The notes under the pieces are model-generated. The model made no database searches. It saw nothing but the letters and a program-made list of their open reading frames with translations, and had not been told where the DNA came from. A stretch of 64,000 bases of DNA from RYN-230 sp963834705 (GTDB lineage Bacteria > Actinomycetota > Actinomycetes > Streptosporangiales > Streptosporangiaceae): contig CAWICV010000014.1 of assembly GCA_963834705.1 (NCBI GenBank), forward strand, positions 62,001 to 126,000. The letters run 5' to 3'. A program made the position numbers and the translations under genes. Shown piece by piece: positions 38,175 to 45,922 of this stretch (position 1 is its first letter; the number at the start of each line of letters is the position of its first letter).

Positions 38175-38723
38175 ATGGGACGCACTGCCGCGGCCGCGGC
38201 ATCGCGACGGATCGTGGTTGGCGTGGCTGGGTCGGCCGCCTCGGCGGCGGCGGTGACCTGGGCGGCCCGGGAAGCTGAGCTACGGGGGGCGGTGCTGCAC
38301 GCGGTACACGCCTGGGAGCCGGCCGACCGGGGCCGGGCCCCGTACGCCCCGGATCCGTACCGCGGCGACCGGGATGATGAGCGGGCCGCGGCGGCGCTGC
38401 TCCGGACCGTGGTCCAGGAGGGGCTGGGCACCGCGGCGCCCGGCCCGCCCAGCTCGCTGCCGGGCACCGCGGAGCCGCTGCTGGAAGTGTCCGAGGGGCT
38501 GGCCGTCCAGGTCCTGCTGCACTCCGCGGCCGGTGCCGAACTGCTCGTGCTCGGCGGCAGCCAGCCCGCTGGGGATGCCGCGGCCCGCCCGTCCGCCGAG
38601 CTCGGTCCGGTGGCCCGGGCCTGCCTGCGGTCGGCGCCCTGCCCCGTGGTCACGGTCAGCCCGCAGCACGTCCGGCGGCCGGGCCCGCGCGTGTTCCGCA
38701 GCCTGGTCGCAGCGCTCAGCTAG
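38175..38723 (+). CDS. Universal stress protein, single domain
   Basis: A 182-residue UspA-like protein; ATG 38175 follows GGGAGGG. The domain runs from RIVVGVAGSAASAAAVTWAA to LLVLGGSQPAGDAAARPSAE and APCPVVTVSP. The glycine-rich ATP motif is degenerate (GGSQPAGD instead of GSRGxGG), so nucleotide binding is doubtful. The GTG/ATG upstream at 38151 would add low-complexity residues. It belongs to the same stress block as its neighbours. Confidence 0.85.
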   Translation: MGRTAAAAASRRIVVGVAGSAASAAAVTWAAREAELRGAVLHAVHAWEPADRGRAPYAPDPYRGDRDDERAAAALLRTVVQEGLGTAAPGPPSSLPGTAEPLLEVSEGLAVQVLLHSAAGAELLVLGGSQPAGDAAARPSAELGPVARACLRSAPCPVVTVSPQHVRRPGPRVFRSLVAALS

Positions 38724-38742
38724 ACCGCACCCGGCCGAGGGC

Positions 38743-38756
38743 GGGCCTAATGACCT
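38743..38756 (+). promoter_or_regulatory. Weak DosR-like half match
   Basis: GGGCCTAATGACCT matches GGGACTWWAGTCCC at 10 of 14 positions, 88 bp upstream of the next universal stress gene. Suggestive because the 33197 site is much stronger and serves a paralogue. Confidence 0.3.
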
Positions 38757-38843
38757 CTGGTCACAGCAGGCCCGGAAGCCTACCGTTTTGCATGTCAAGG
38801 CCGCGGCGGTGGGCCCGGCCAGGCGATGCGACAGGAGGCAGCG

Positions 38844-39284
38844 ATGCCTGGAATAGTCGTGGGGTTTGACGGATCAGTTCATTCCGAGCGGTCCATCGAG
38901 TGGGCGTTGAAAGAGGCCGCGCTACGGCACGCTCCGGTTACCGTGCTGGCCGTGCACCCGGTCGCGATCAGCGCCTGGACTCGTAGCCCGATCACCTACC
39001 CGGCCGACGAGGGCGAAGTGGACAAGGCCCGCACCGCGGCCCAGGAGAGCGTGGACAAGGTGGCCAGCCAGCTGGGTGGCGAGCGCCCGGCGGTGACCGT
39101 CCGCGCGGTCAGCGGGGTGCCGGCCGAGGAACTGATCAAGGCGGGTGAGGACGCGGACCTGCTGGTGGTCGGCTCCCGGGGCAGCGGTGGCTTCGGCCGC
39201 CTGCTGCTCGGCTCGGTGAGCAGCCAGGTCACTCATCACGCGCTGTGCCCGGTCGTGATCGTGCCCGCGGCGCCCAGCAACTGA
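38844..39284 (+). CDS. Universal stress protein, single domain
   Basis: A 146-residue UspA protein with an intact ATP-binding motif: MPGIVVGFDGSVHSERSIEW, AEELIKAGEDADLLVVGSRG, SGGFGRLLLGSVSSQVTHHA and CPVVIVPAAP. ATG 38844 is preceded by AGGAGG; the reading frame is open back to 38826. Similar to DosR-regulated Usp proteins of mycobacteria; a weak DosR-like box lies upstream. Confidence 0.93.
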   Translation: MPGIVVGFDGSVHSERSIEWALKEAALRHAPVTVLAVHPVAISAWTRSPITYPADEGEVDKARTAAQESVDKVASQLGGERPAVTVRAVSGVPAEELIKAGEDADLLVVGSRGSGGFGRLLLGSVSSQVTHHALCPVVIVPAAPSN

Positions 39285-39338
39285 CCTGCCCGCGGCCACC
39301 GGCCAGCCCACCGAATGATTCAGCCACGTGGTGCGGGC

Positions 39339-39885
39339 CTAGCTGTACAGGCTGCCGCCCTCGGGCACCGGGGTGCCGCGGCCCTCGGTCCAGCCCACCA
39401 CGCGGTTGCGCAGCAGGCCGACGTGCTCGATCTCGGCCTCGACCACCTCGCCGGGGCGCAGGTAAAACTCGAACGGGTCGGGCTGCACGGCGGCCACCCC
39501 GGAGATCGTCCCGGTGGTGATGATGTCGCCCGCGCTGTACCCCTGCGGCGAGTGGTAGGCGACCAGTTGCGGCATGGACAGTACCATCCGGCCCGATGAT
39601 CGCGTCCACGTTCTGGAAGAACACGATGCCCTTGTGTACCGGGTGCGACCAGTTGACCTTCTGCAGTTCCTCGTGGTGCTCGGTGAAGTTCCCGGCGGTG
39701 TGAAAGAACTTCTTCGGCACGATCGGGGCCCGCAGCCGGACGTCCGCCAGCTTGGGCCGCTCGCCGGTCTCGCCGACCGCGCCGCCGCGCTCGAAGTACT
39801 CCCGCATCGACCCGCAGTCCAGCTCGACCACCACGTCGCCGTCAGTCCGCCCGACGCGGCCCTGATCGAACGTCACCAGCTTCAT
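39339..39885 (-). pseudogene. Fumarylacetoacetate hydrolase-family protein with internal deletion
   Basis: The N-terminal frame (39885 down) reads MKLVTFDQGRVGRTDGDVVV, FFHTAGNFTEHHEELQKVNW and IVFFQNVDAIIGPDG; the C-terminal part continues in another frame as MPQLVAYHSPQGYSAGDIIT, TGTISGVAAVQPD and VEAEIEHVGLLRNRVVGW. Roughly 100 residues normally between these blocks, including the metal-binding ELE motif and most of the FAH barrel, are gone, with the join near 39585. The full-length enzyme would have opened or isomerised a ring-cleavage product. Loss of the metal site means it is inactive. It belongs to the IclR-controlled minus-strand unit. Confidence 0.82.
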
Positions 39886-40198
39886 CGCGCCTCCTCCGTT
39901 CTCATATCCCGAAATCTACTCTCATGCCCCTCGGTGGGAAGGAGGGGACCGGGCCGTACGGGTCTTGCGACCGGACTGACGAGCGAGGAACGAGTGAGGA
40001 AGGGAGGGCGCCCGCGCCAGGGGGCGCGCCGCCGAACTGGACTGAGGAGGGAGGGAGCGAGGAACGAGCGACCGAGCGACGAAGGAAGGAGGCGGGGATA
40101 GCGCCCCCGGAGGCGCAGAGAAAGCAGAGGGCGGGGCCGCCCGTACACCAACCCGGAGGCCAGAACGAGCTGAGTCTGCGCTGGATAATGTGGGCTGC
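39886..40198. other. Purine-skewed spacer with 14-bp direct repeats, no gene
   Basis: The plus strand is strongly purine-rich from about 39940 to 40140. GAGCGAGGAACGAG occurs at 39981-39994 and 40055-40068, each preceded by GGACTGA within 30 bp, and many GGAGGGAGG-like words surround them. Between the copies lies an inverted repeat around GGGCGC/GCGCCC. I see no credible gene. It separates the FAA remnant from the decarboxylase gene. Confidence 0.6.
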
Positions 40199-40777
40199 CT
40201 AGCTGGGCGTCTCTACTCGGAAGACGCGGAGCTGCAGGGCCAGGGTGCTGTAGTAGCCGACCAGGGTGGTCAGTTCGAACAGGCCGGCCTGGCCCAGTTC
40301 CGCCTCGGCCGTGGCGTACTGCTCGTCGGTCAGGTCGCCGGTCCGGGCCACCGCCCACGCCGCGCGGACCAGTGCGCGCTCGGCCGGATCGGCCAGGTCC
40401 GGCTCCTGGCCGGCCCGGATCGCGGCCAGGTCGGCGTCGGTCAGCCCGGCCCGGCGGCCGGCCGCCTCGTGCGCGTAAATCTCGAACTCGCACCTGGTAT
40501 GCGTGGCCACGATCAGGATGGCCAGCTCCCGGGCCCGGTCCGGCAGGCTGCCCCGGTACCGCAGCGCCGCGCCCAGCGCCTGCAGTGACTCGCCGACGGC
40601 CGGTTCGAGCAGCATTGCGTTGAACGGGCCGGTGAGCGCGCCGGTGTCATCGACCAGCCGGAACGGCTGGTTGCCGCCACCCCGTGGCCCCCCGGTCAGG
40701 GCGGCGTACAGTTCCGCCTGAGCAGCGTTCAGCATATGGGGTTGAAGTTTGGTCAGCCGCGGCACTCTGTCGCTCAC
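40199..40777 (-). CDS. Carboxymuconolactone decarboxylase-family protein
   Basis: A 192-residue AhpD-like helical protein. The family segment is RELAILIVATHTRCEFEIYA followed by HEAAGRRAGLTDADLAAI and LTTLVGYYSTLALQLRVF. The CxxC of peroxidase-type AhpD is reduced to a single Cys (CEFEIYAH), so a redox role is unlikely and a decarboxylase/hydrolase-type role more so. GTG 40777 overlaps the IclR stop (GTGA), so the two are co-translated. Probably acts on an aromatic or hydroxy-acid ring-cleavage product with the neighbouring enzymes. Confidence 0.9.
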   Translation of the reverse strand: MSDRVPRLTKLQPHMLNAAQAELYAALTGGPRGGGNQPFRLVDDTGALTGPFNAMLLEPAVGESLQALGAALRYRGSLPDRARELAILIVATHTRCEFEIYAHEAAGRRAGLTDADLAAIRAGQEPDLADPAERALVRAAWAVARTGDLTDEQYATAEAELGQAGLFELTTLVGYYSTLALQLRVFRVETPS

Positions 40778-41589
40778 TTCCCGTGGTAGCCGAGCAGGCG
40801 GGAGATCTGCGCGCAGGTGTCCAGCACCTGGGGCTTCAGCTCGCGGGTGATCCGGGCGGCGGGCCAGTCGCGGGACTGCACGGCCAGGTTGGCGCCGGCC
40901 ACCACGTCGCCGTTCTCGCCGCGCACCGGGGCGGCCACCGAGCGCAGGCCGTAGGCCAGTTCCTCGTCCTGGGTGGCCCAGCCCTGGGCCCGGATCGCGG
41001 CCAGCTCGGGACGCAGCTCGTCCACGCTGCGCTTGGCGTTCGGCCCGGCGGTGCCGGTGAACGACTGCGGATTGATGGCTTTTTCCAGGTCTTCGTCGTC
41101 CAGGTAGGCGAGCAGCAGCTTGCCGATAGACGTATGCACAGCGGGCAGCAGCGAGCCGACCCGGATATTGGCCGTGACCAGGTCAGAGTTGCGCAACCGG
41201 ACCAGGTACAGCACCTGGTCCCCGGTGCGCACGGCCAGGTTCACCGTCTCGCCGGTGCTGTTGGCCAGTTCCCGCAGCCGCGGGGTGGCCAGCTCGACCA
41301 GATCGAGGCTGCGCAGCGCGGCGGTGCCCAGGGTGAGCACCCGCACGCCCGGCCGGTAATCGCCGGACGGCAGGTGATCCAGGTAGCCCTCTGCGGTCAG
41401 CGTCATCACGATCCGGTACGCGGTGGGCAGCGGGAGCGAAACCTCGGCGGCGATGTCGGTGATGCGCCAGGTAGGGCGCTGCTCGGTGAACACCGACAGC
41501 ACCCGCAGCCCTTTGGCCAGCGCCTCGACCCGGTAGTCAGGCGGCGCGCCGCCCTCTCCGCTGCGGGTGGGACTCGCAGACGCAGGCAT
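40774..41589 (-). CDS. IclR-family transcriptional regulator
   Basis: A 271-residue regulator from ATG 41589 (AGAGGGA about ten bases upstream; the frame is open to 41646). The winged helix is ALAKGLRVLSVFTEQRPTWR and ITDIAAEVSLPLPTAYRIVM; the GAF-like effector domain contains VLYLVRLRNSDLVTANIRVG, VHTSIGKLLLAYL and LAYGLRSVAAPVRGENGDVV. It is divergent from an SDR gene with a palindrome between, and co-transcribed with the decarboxylase, typical of local control of aromatic or organic-acid catabolism. Confidence 0.93.
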   Translation of the reverse strand: MPASASPTRSGEGGAPPDYRVEALAKGLRVLSVFTEQRPTWRITDIAAEVSLPLPTAYRIVMTLTAEGYLDHLPSGDYRPGVRVLTLGTAALRSLDLVELATPRLRELANSTGETVNLAVRTGDQVLYLVRLRNSDLVTANIRVGSLLPAVHTSIGKLLLAYLDDEDLEKAINPQSFTGTAGPNAKRSVDELRPELAAIRAQGWATQDEELAYGLRSVAAPVRGENGDVVAGANLAVQSRDWPAARITRELKPQVLDTCAQISRLLGYHGK

Positions 41590-41691
41590 GTGGTGTCCCT
41601 CTTGGGCTAGTTGATGAACGTGCAAGCTGGTGGGCCTTCTGGACATGCGTAGCCGCAGGCCTCTATGGTCTAAGGACTAGAGCAGAAATCG

Positions 41692-41710
41692 ACTTTCACA
41701 TCTCGAAAGT
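41692..41710. promoter_or_regulatory. Putative IclR operator
   Basis: ACTTTC at 41692-41697 and GAAAGT at 41705-41710 form a perfect 6-bp inverted repeat with a 7-base spacer, in the AT-rich divergent region between the IclR and SDR genes. Confidence 0.5.
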
Positions 41711-41757
41711 ACCACGGTGGGTAGACCGTGAATAGCCAGGTAGTGGAGCGACCGCGG

Positions 41758-42514
41758 ATGAATGACTGGCTTGGGTTGCGCGGCCGGACCGCGCTGGTGG
41801 CCGGGGCGGGTGGACTGGGTTCGGCGAGCGCTGTCGCGCTGGCCGGACTGGGTGCCCGGGTGCTGGCCGTCAACGTGGACCAGGCCCGGCTCACCCAGTT
41901 GGAGGAGCGGGTTCGCGAGCATGGCGGGCACCTCGAGGGGCTAGCCGCCGACCTGACCGATCCGGAGGCGTGCCGGCGCATCGTCAAGGAGGCGGCAGGG
42001 CGGCTGGGGTCGATTCAAGTATTCCTGCATGCGGTTGGCCGGAACAACCGGCTCCCCATCCTGGAACTGGACGACGACGCCTGGACCGACCTGGTCAGCC
42101 TGAACCTGTCCAGCGCGTACTGGACCGGGCAGGCGGTCGGCCGGGAGATGTGTGCGGCAGGCTACGGGCGGATGATTTTCCTGTCGTCGGTGTCCGGGCT
42201 GCTCGCGCATGCCCACCACGCGCCGTACGCGGCCACCAAGGGTGGCCTGAACCAACTGGTCCGGGTGATGGCCCGGGAGTGGGCGCCGCACGGTGTCACG
42301 GTGAACGCGGTCGCGCCCGGCTACATCGAGACCGGCCTGACCCGGGATTACCTGTCCCAGCCCAGCATCCGGGAAGACCTGGTCAGCCTGGTCCCGGCCG
42401 GCGCTGGGCACCTCAGCTGAGGTGGCCGACGTGGTGTCGTTCCTGGCCTCGGACCGGGCCACGTTCGTCACCGGCCACATCCTGTACGTCGATGGCGGAC
42501 GGATCCTCATCTAA
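41758..42514 (+). CDS. SDR-family oxidoreductase, frameshifted near the C-terminus
   Basis: A classical short-chain dehydrogenase of about 250 residues. The cofactor motif is TALVAGAGGLGSASAVALAG (TGxxxGxG variant with AGAGGLG), then NLSSAYWTGQAVGREM, the catalytic Ser in IFLSSVSGLLAH, and Tyr-x-x-x-Lys in YAATKGGLNQLV. At about 42395 the frame ends early at TGA 42418-42420; in a second frame TSAEVADVVSFLASDRATFV, TGHILYVDGGRILI completes the protein to TAA 42512-42514, equal to two missing or one extra base. ATG 41758 is chosen because the SDR core begins 9 residues later. Likely hydroxy-acid or sugar-acid dehydrogenase. Confidence 0.82.
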
Positions 42515-42538
42515 CCCCCTCTCCACGGAGCCCTTCTG

Positions 42539-43334
42539 ATGGCAGACGAGCAGAACGCCGCAACCTTCCCGCAGCGGTTCATTGGCCAGACGGTCCTGGT
42601 CACCGGGGCCGGAACTGGGTTCGGGGCCGAGATCGCGGTCCGTGCGGCGCAGGAAGGCGCCCGGGTGGTGGTGCATTACAACCGATCCCGCGAGGGTGCT
42701 GAGGACACGGCCAAGCGGATCGAGCAAGCGGGCAGTGAGGCCGCCCTGGTCCAGGCGGACATCACCAGCTGGGACCAGATCCGGGCGCTGGCCGACGCGG
42801 CGTTCGGCGCGTTCGGCGGGCTGGACGTCGCGGTGAACAACGTGGGGGACGTGGCCCGGAATCAGATGTCCTGGCAGGACATCACCGAGGAATCGATCGA
42901 CCACGTGCTGGCGTGGACGTCAAGGGCACGCTGCTGTGCCGCAGGAGTTCGGCTCCCGGATGGTCGGGGCGGGTGGCGGCTGCGTGATCAATATCGGGTC
43001 CACCGTCATCGTCCGGGGCAGTGCCCGGGCACCGCAGTACGCGGCGGCCAAATACGGCATCCTCGGCATCACCAAGTCCTACGCGCAGGCGTTCGCGCCC
43101 ACCGTCCGGGTCAACACGTTCGCCCCGGGCTTCATCGAGACCCAGGCCACGCTGAATCGGCAGGACTGGAAGAGCGGGCGCGGCGATCAGCTCCGCTCGA
43201 TGACCCCAATGGGGCGGATCCCCGGGCCGGCTGAGGTCGCGGGCACCGCGCTGTTCCTGGCCACGCCGGACGCGTCGCACATGACCGGCGTGTACATGGT
43301 GGCCGACGGCGGCTACAACATGGTCGGCGCGTGA
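42539..43334 (+). CDS. SDR-family oxidoreductase with two frame breaks
   Basis: A second short-chain dehydrogenase: TVLVTGAGTGFGAEIAVRAA at the N-terminus, DVAVNNVGDVARNQMSW, then breaks at about 42912 and 42938, between which the product reads VDVKGTLLC. The third frame continues QEFGSRMVGAGGGCVINIGS, the YAAAKYGILGITKS active site and GVYMVADGGYNMVGA. Each break equals one missing base, so the original protein was about 265 residues. The catalytic Ser-Tyr-Lys are all encoded. Starts 25 bp after the previous SDR. Either recent decay or assembly errors. Confidence 0.78.
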
Positions 43335-43647
43335 CCATAGGTCCGCGAACTGGTCCGCGCGCTGGTCGCCAGGGGCCGTGCGGTGGCCGACGCGCTGGGC
43401 ATCACCTTGATAGCGACCGGTGGAGCTGCTCGATGACGCGGGCCAGCACGCGGCCGGCCATCAGCCCAGCACGCTGCAGGATGTTCTGGGGCGGCGGCCG
43501 ACCGAGATCGGCATGCTCAACGAGGGCATCGTCCGGCAGGCCCGCGAGGTGGGTGTCCCGGTGCCAGCCCACCAGGCCGTCACCGCCCTCATCCACGGCC
43601 TGGAGCGCTCCTGGCCCGACCCGGCCCAGGAATCCAGCCCGCGCTAG
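43335..43647 (+). pseudogene. 2-dehydropantoate 2-reductase (ApbA) C-terminal remnant
   Basis: Frame from about 43450 reads HQPSTLQDVLGRRPTEIGML, NEGIVRQAREVGVPVPAHQA and VTALIHGLERSW, the end of the ketopantoate reductase family (S-M-QD-RPTEID motif with the substrate-binding Ser and Glu). Just upstream, in another frame, LVARGRAVADALGIT matches the preceding helix. The NADP-binding half is absent. A short remnant attached to the SDR end. Confidence 0.7.
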
Positions 43648-43772
43648 GCTGATCGGCCCGCAAAGGATCAGCCGTCAGCCGGCACCGGCACCGGGACCGG
43701 GACCGGCACGTCTTGCCCTGGGAGCAGGGGGTGCCTGCCGCCGTCCGGTACCCAGACGCGCGAGCCGGGACG

Positions 43773-45329
43773 TCAGCAGGGGTATTCGGTGGGGCTGGTG
43801 CGGTAGCTCCGGCCGCTGGGGGCAGTCCAGATGAAGGTGCCAGGCCTGGTCTGGATTAGTCCCCAGCCGGAGGCCTGTTTGCACTGGTGGTGCCAGCGGC
43901 AAAGCGGCCCGAGATTGCATTCGCACGTTCTGCCGCCCAGGCGGTGCGGCGTGGTGTGGTCCAGGTCGCTGCAGGTGGCTGGGCGCCGGCAGCCGGAAGC
44001 GGTGCAGGTCGCGTTGCGGATCTCGATGAGATGCCGCAACGTGCGGCCAGGCTGGTACCCGGAGAACTCCCGGTTGTGCGTACAGATGCCCGTCTCCAGT
44101 GGCTTGATCGTCACGTGGCGATCCCAGCGTGCGTATCTCCGCGGTCCGGCACCTGCTCGGTCGCGGCCCAGTGGCTGCCCGCGCGGCGCCGGTGGACCGG
44201 TGCCCGGTGGGGCGGGGGCGGTGCGTTGTGATGACGGTCCGGCGCGCGCGCAGCCATGGGCGATGGGACGGTCGGCCGGATCGGTCAGGGTAATGCACCA
44301 TCTGTTGGCCGGGTCGGCGCCGAGCATGGCGGCGATGGCACGGGAGTCATCCGCGTCCAACGGCCCAAACCCGGCTATCTGGCCTGGCGCCGCGGACCAG
44401 CCGAGCCAGGTCATCAGCGGCAGGGTGAGATGCACGCTGCCGCGCAGCACGGGCCGTCCGTCCTTGCCAGGGGACGGCGGGCGGGCTGCCCCGCAGGGAG
44501 GTTCGCCGGGCTGTTCGTCTCCGCGATGAGCCGGGCTGAGTGGAGAATGCGCGGCGCTGGCCTGGCCGGTGAGCAGGTCAAGGTAAATGCGGGCGCGAAG
44601 CTGGTCCAGCGTGCCTTCGGCGCCGGCCTTGCGTAGCTCCAGGGCGAGGGCGGTCAGGTTCCGGTCGGCTGCGAGTACCCCGGCGGGAGACAGGTCCCGG
44701 CCTGCCAGGGCCGCGGTCCCGTGAGCCTCGGTGAAGGTCTCCACCCGGGCGTCCAGGAGCGCCCTTTCCTTACGGCGCTTAGCCGCGGCCGGATCGGCGG
44801 CGATGACCGCGCGGTGCGCCACCCGCCGTAGTTCGGCGCTGGTCTGGCCAGCTGCCTTGACGATGATCAGTGCTTCGACCTTGGCCGCGTGCGCGTCGTT
44901 CAGCCCGGTCAGCTCATCCATGATGATCTCGGCACGGCGCTCGTCGAGCACCCCGGCGGCTAGCGCAGTCCGGGTCCGCGGCAGCCGGTCCAGGCCGACC
45001 GCGAGGCTGAGCACCCGGTCGGCGCTCCACTTGGTCAGCGTGAGCGCGGCAGCTACCTCGTCGTTCACGTGTTCCACGCAACGCCAGTCGCCATTGGCGC
45101 GGGCTTCGGTGCTCCGGCGGGCGGCGAGCTGGGATATAGCCGACAGCTTCAGCTCCGCCGCCCATGCGGCCAGCCGGTGCGCGGCTTGTAGCAGCCCGGT
45201 GAGCTGGTCGTCGTCCAAATGCTCCGGGCCGGCCTGGCGCACCTCGTCGGCCAACTTGGCCAGCAGCGCACCTGGCAGCATGACCTCGGCTGGGGAGCCC
45301 GGGGGTGGGAGATGGTGCGGGGGTGGCAT
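43773..45329 (-). CDS. DUF222/HNH endonuclease protein (13E12-like)
   Basis: A 518-residue protein with an N-terminal DUF222 helical region (LADEVRQAGPEHLDDDQLTG to ALTLTKWSADRVLSLAVGLD, DERRAEIIMDELTGLNDAHA), a disordered Pro/Arg/Ala-rich centre (about 265-385) and a C-terminal HNH nuclease module with CTASGCRRPATCSDLDHT, the CECNLGPLCRWHHQCKQ zinc/HNH stretch and WTAPSGRSYRTSPTEYP. Actinobacterial genomes carry many copies; in mycobacteria these are the 13E12 repeat family, often mobile or intron-associated. GTG/ATG start is preceded by a GGAGGTG-like site on the minus strand. Confidence 0.9.
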   Translation of the reverse strand: MPPPHHLPPPGSPAEVMLPGALLAKLADEVRQAGPEHLDDDQLTGLLQAAHRLAAWAAELKLSAISQLAARRSTEARANGDWRCVEHVNDEVAAALTLTKWSADRVLSLAVGLDRLPRTRTALAAGVLDERRAEIIMDELTGLNDAHAAKVEALIIVKAAGQTSAELRRVAHRAVIAADPAAAKRRKERALLDARVETFTEAHGTAALAGRDLSPAGVLAADRNLTALALELRKAGAEGTLDQLRARIYLDLLTGQASAAHSPLSPAHRGDEQPGEPPCGAARPPSPGKDGRPVLRGSVHLTLPLMTWLGWSAAPGQIAGFGPLDADDSRAIAAMLGADPANRWCITLTDPADRPIAHGCARAGPSSQRTAPAPPGTGPPAPRGQPLGRDRAGAGPRRYARWDRHVTIKPLETGICTHNREFSGYQPGRTLRHLIEIRNATCTASGCRRPATCSDLDHTTPHRLGGRTCECNLGPLCRWHHQCKQASGWGLIQTRPGTFIWTAPSGRSYRTSPTEYPC

Positions 45330-45545
45330 CTGAGCACCTCCCGCCCCCGGGCTGGGGAACTCCGGCTACTCGACCACAGTAGCGAAGCCTGACGCACATG
45401 TCCACACTATTCGAATACTTTCTCGAAGGCCTTCATCGCCCGGCGGCGGCCCGGGCGACTCCCGAAAAATATCGACCCTCCGTTGAACCGGCCGCTGAGT
45501 CGGTACGTTGGTAACCGTAACGAGTTAGCGATCAAGGAGGCCGCC
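45330..45545. other. AT-richer intergenic region
   Basis: Promoter-rich-looking gap with TATTCGAATA-type words near 45411-45425 and TTGAAC at 45484. No gene is assigned except the small frame that begins at 45546. Confidence 0.4.
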
Positions 45546-45734
45546 GTGCGGACGCGGCGGGGCGCGACGGGCTCGCCTGACGGCCCGCGCGGCCCGCTAG
45601 GTTCAGCCGCTGGGATAAGTTTGCCGCGAGGTAGTTCCGTACCATCCTTTGGAGGCTTGCCTCGAATGGTAATGGAGCCTTCTGTTCTGCGGCTGTCCGC
45701 ACCTTCTCCGGTTACTAAGCACCGCGTGGGTTAG
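45546..45734 (+). CDS. Possible small protein (62 residues) with strong ribosome binding site
   Basis: GTG 45546 is preceded by a perfect AAGGAGG at 45534-45540 with a 5-base spacer. The product is basic at the N-terminus (VRTRRGATGSPDG), rich in Gly, Ser, Pro and Arg, without Cys or a clear membrane helix. GC is lower than in neighbouring genes and codon bias is weak. The family is not recognised; the support is the Shine-Dalgarno only. Confidence 0.35.
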   Translation: MRTRRGATGSPDGPRGPLGSAAGISLPRGSSVPSFGGLPRMVMEPSVLRLSAPSPVTKHRVG

Positions 45735-45922
45735 CGCTGAGGTCTCCTGTTGACCTGGTACGACGGCTATTCGTAGTCAGCCTCTCCTGGTTCGCCGCTC
45801 AGGCTGAACTTCGCCCGGGAAATTTCTGAACGAAGTATGTCGATTCGGTTACAAATGCCGTACTGCCGGTCTACTGTGATCGGCCGGGAGCGGAATCCGG
45901 GAGAGCGGAAAGGGGGCCATAC
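45735..45922. other. Gap before surface-protein gene
   Basis: Non-coding, includes AT-rich tracts near 45825-45870 and a purine-rich ribosome binding region (GAAAGGGGG) just before GTG 45923. No hairpin or repeat is obvious. Confidence 0.3.

Noticed and set aside
40021..40110. Possible CRISPR array or tRNA cluster because of repeated GAGCGAGG words
   Set aside because: Only two 14-bp repeats with unrelated spacing and no tRNA-like cloverleaf.
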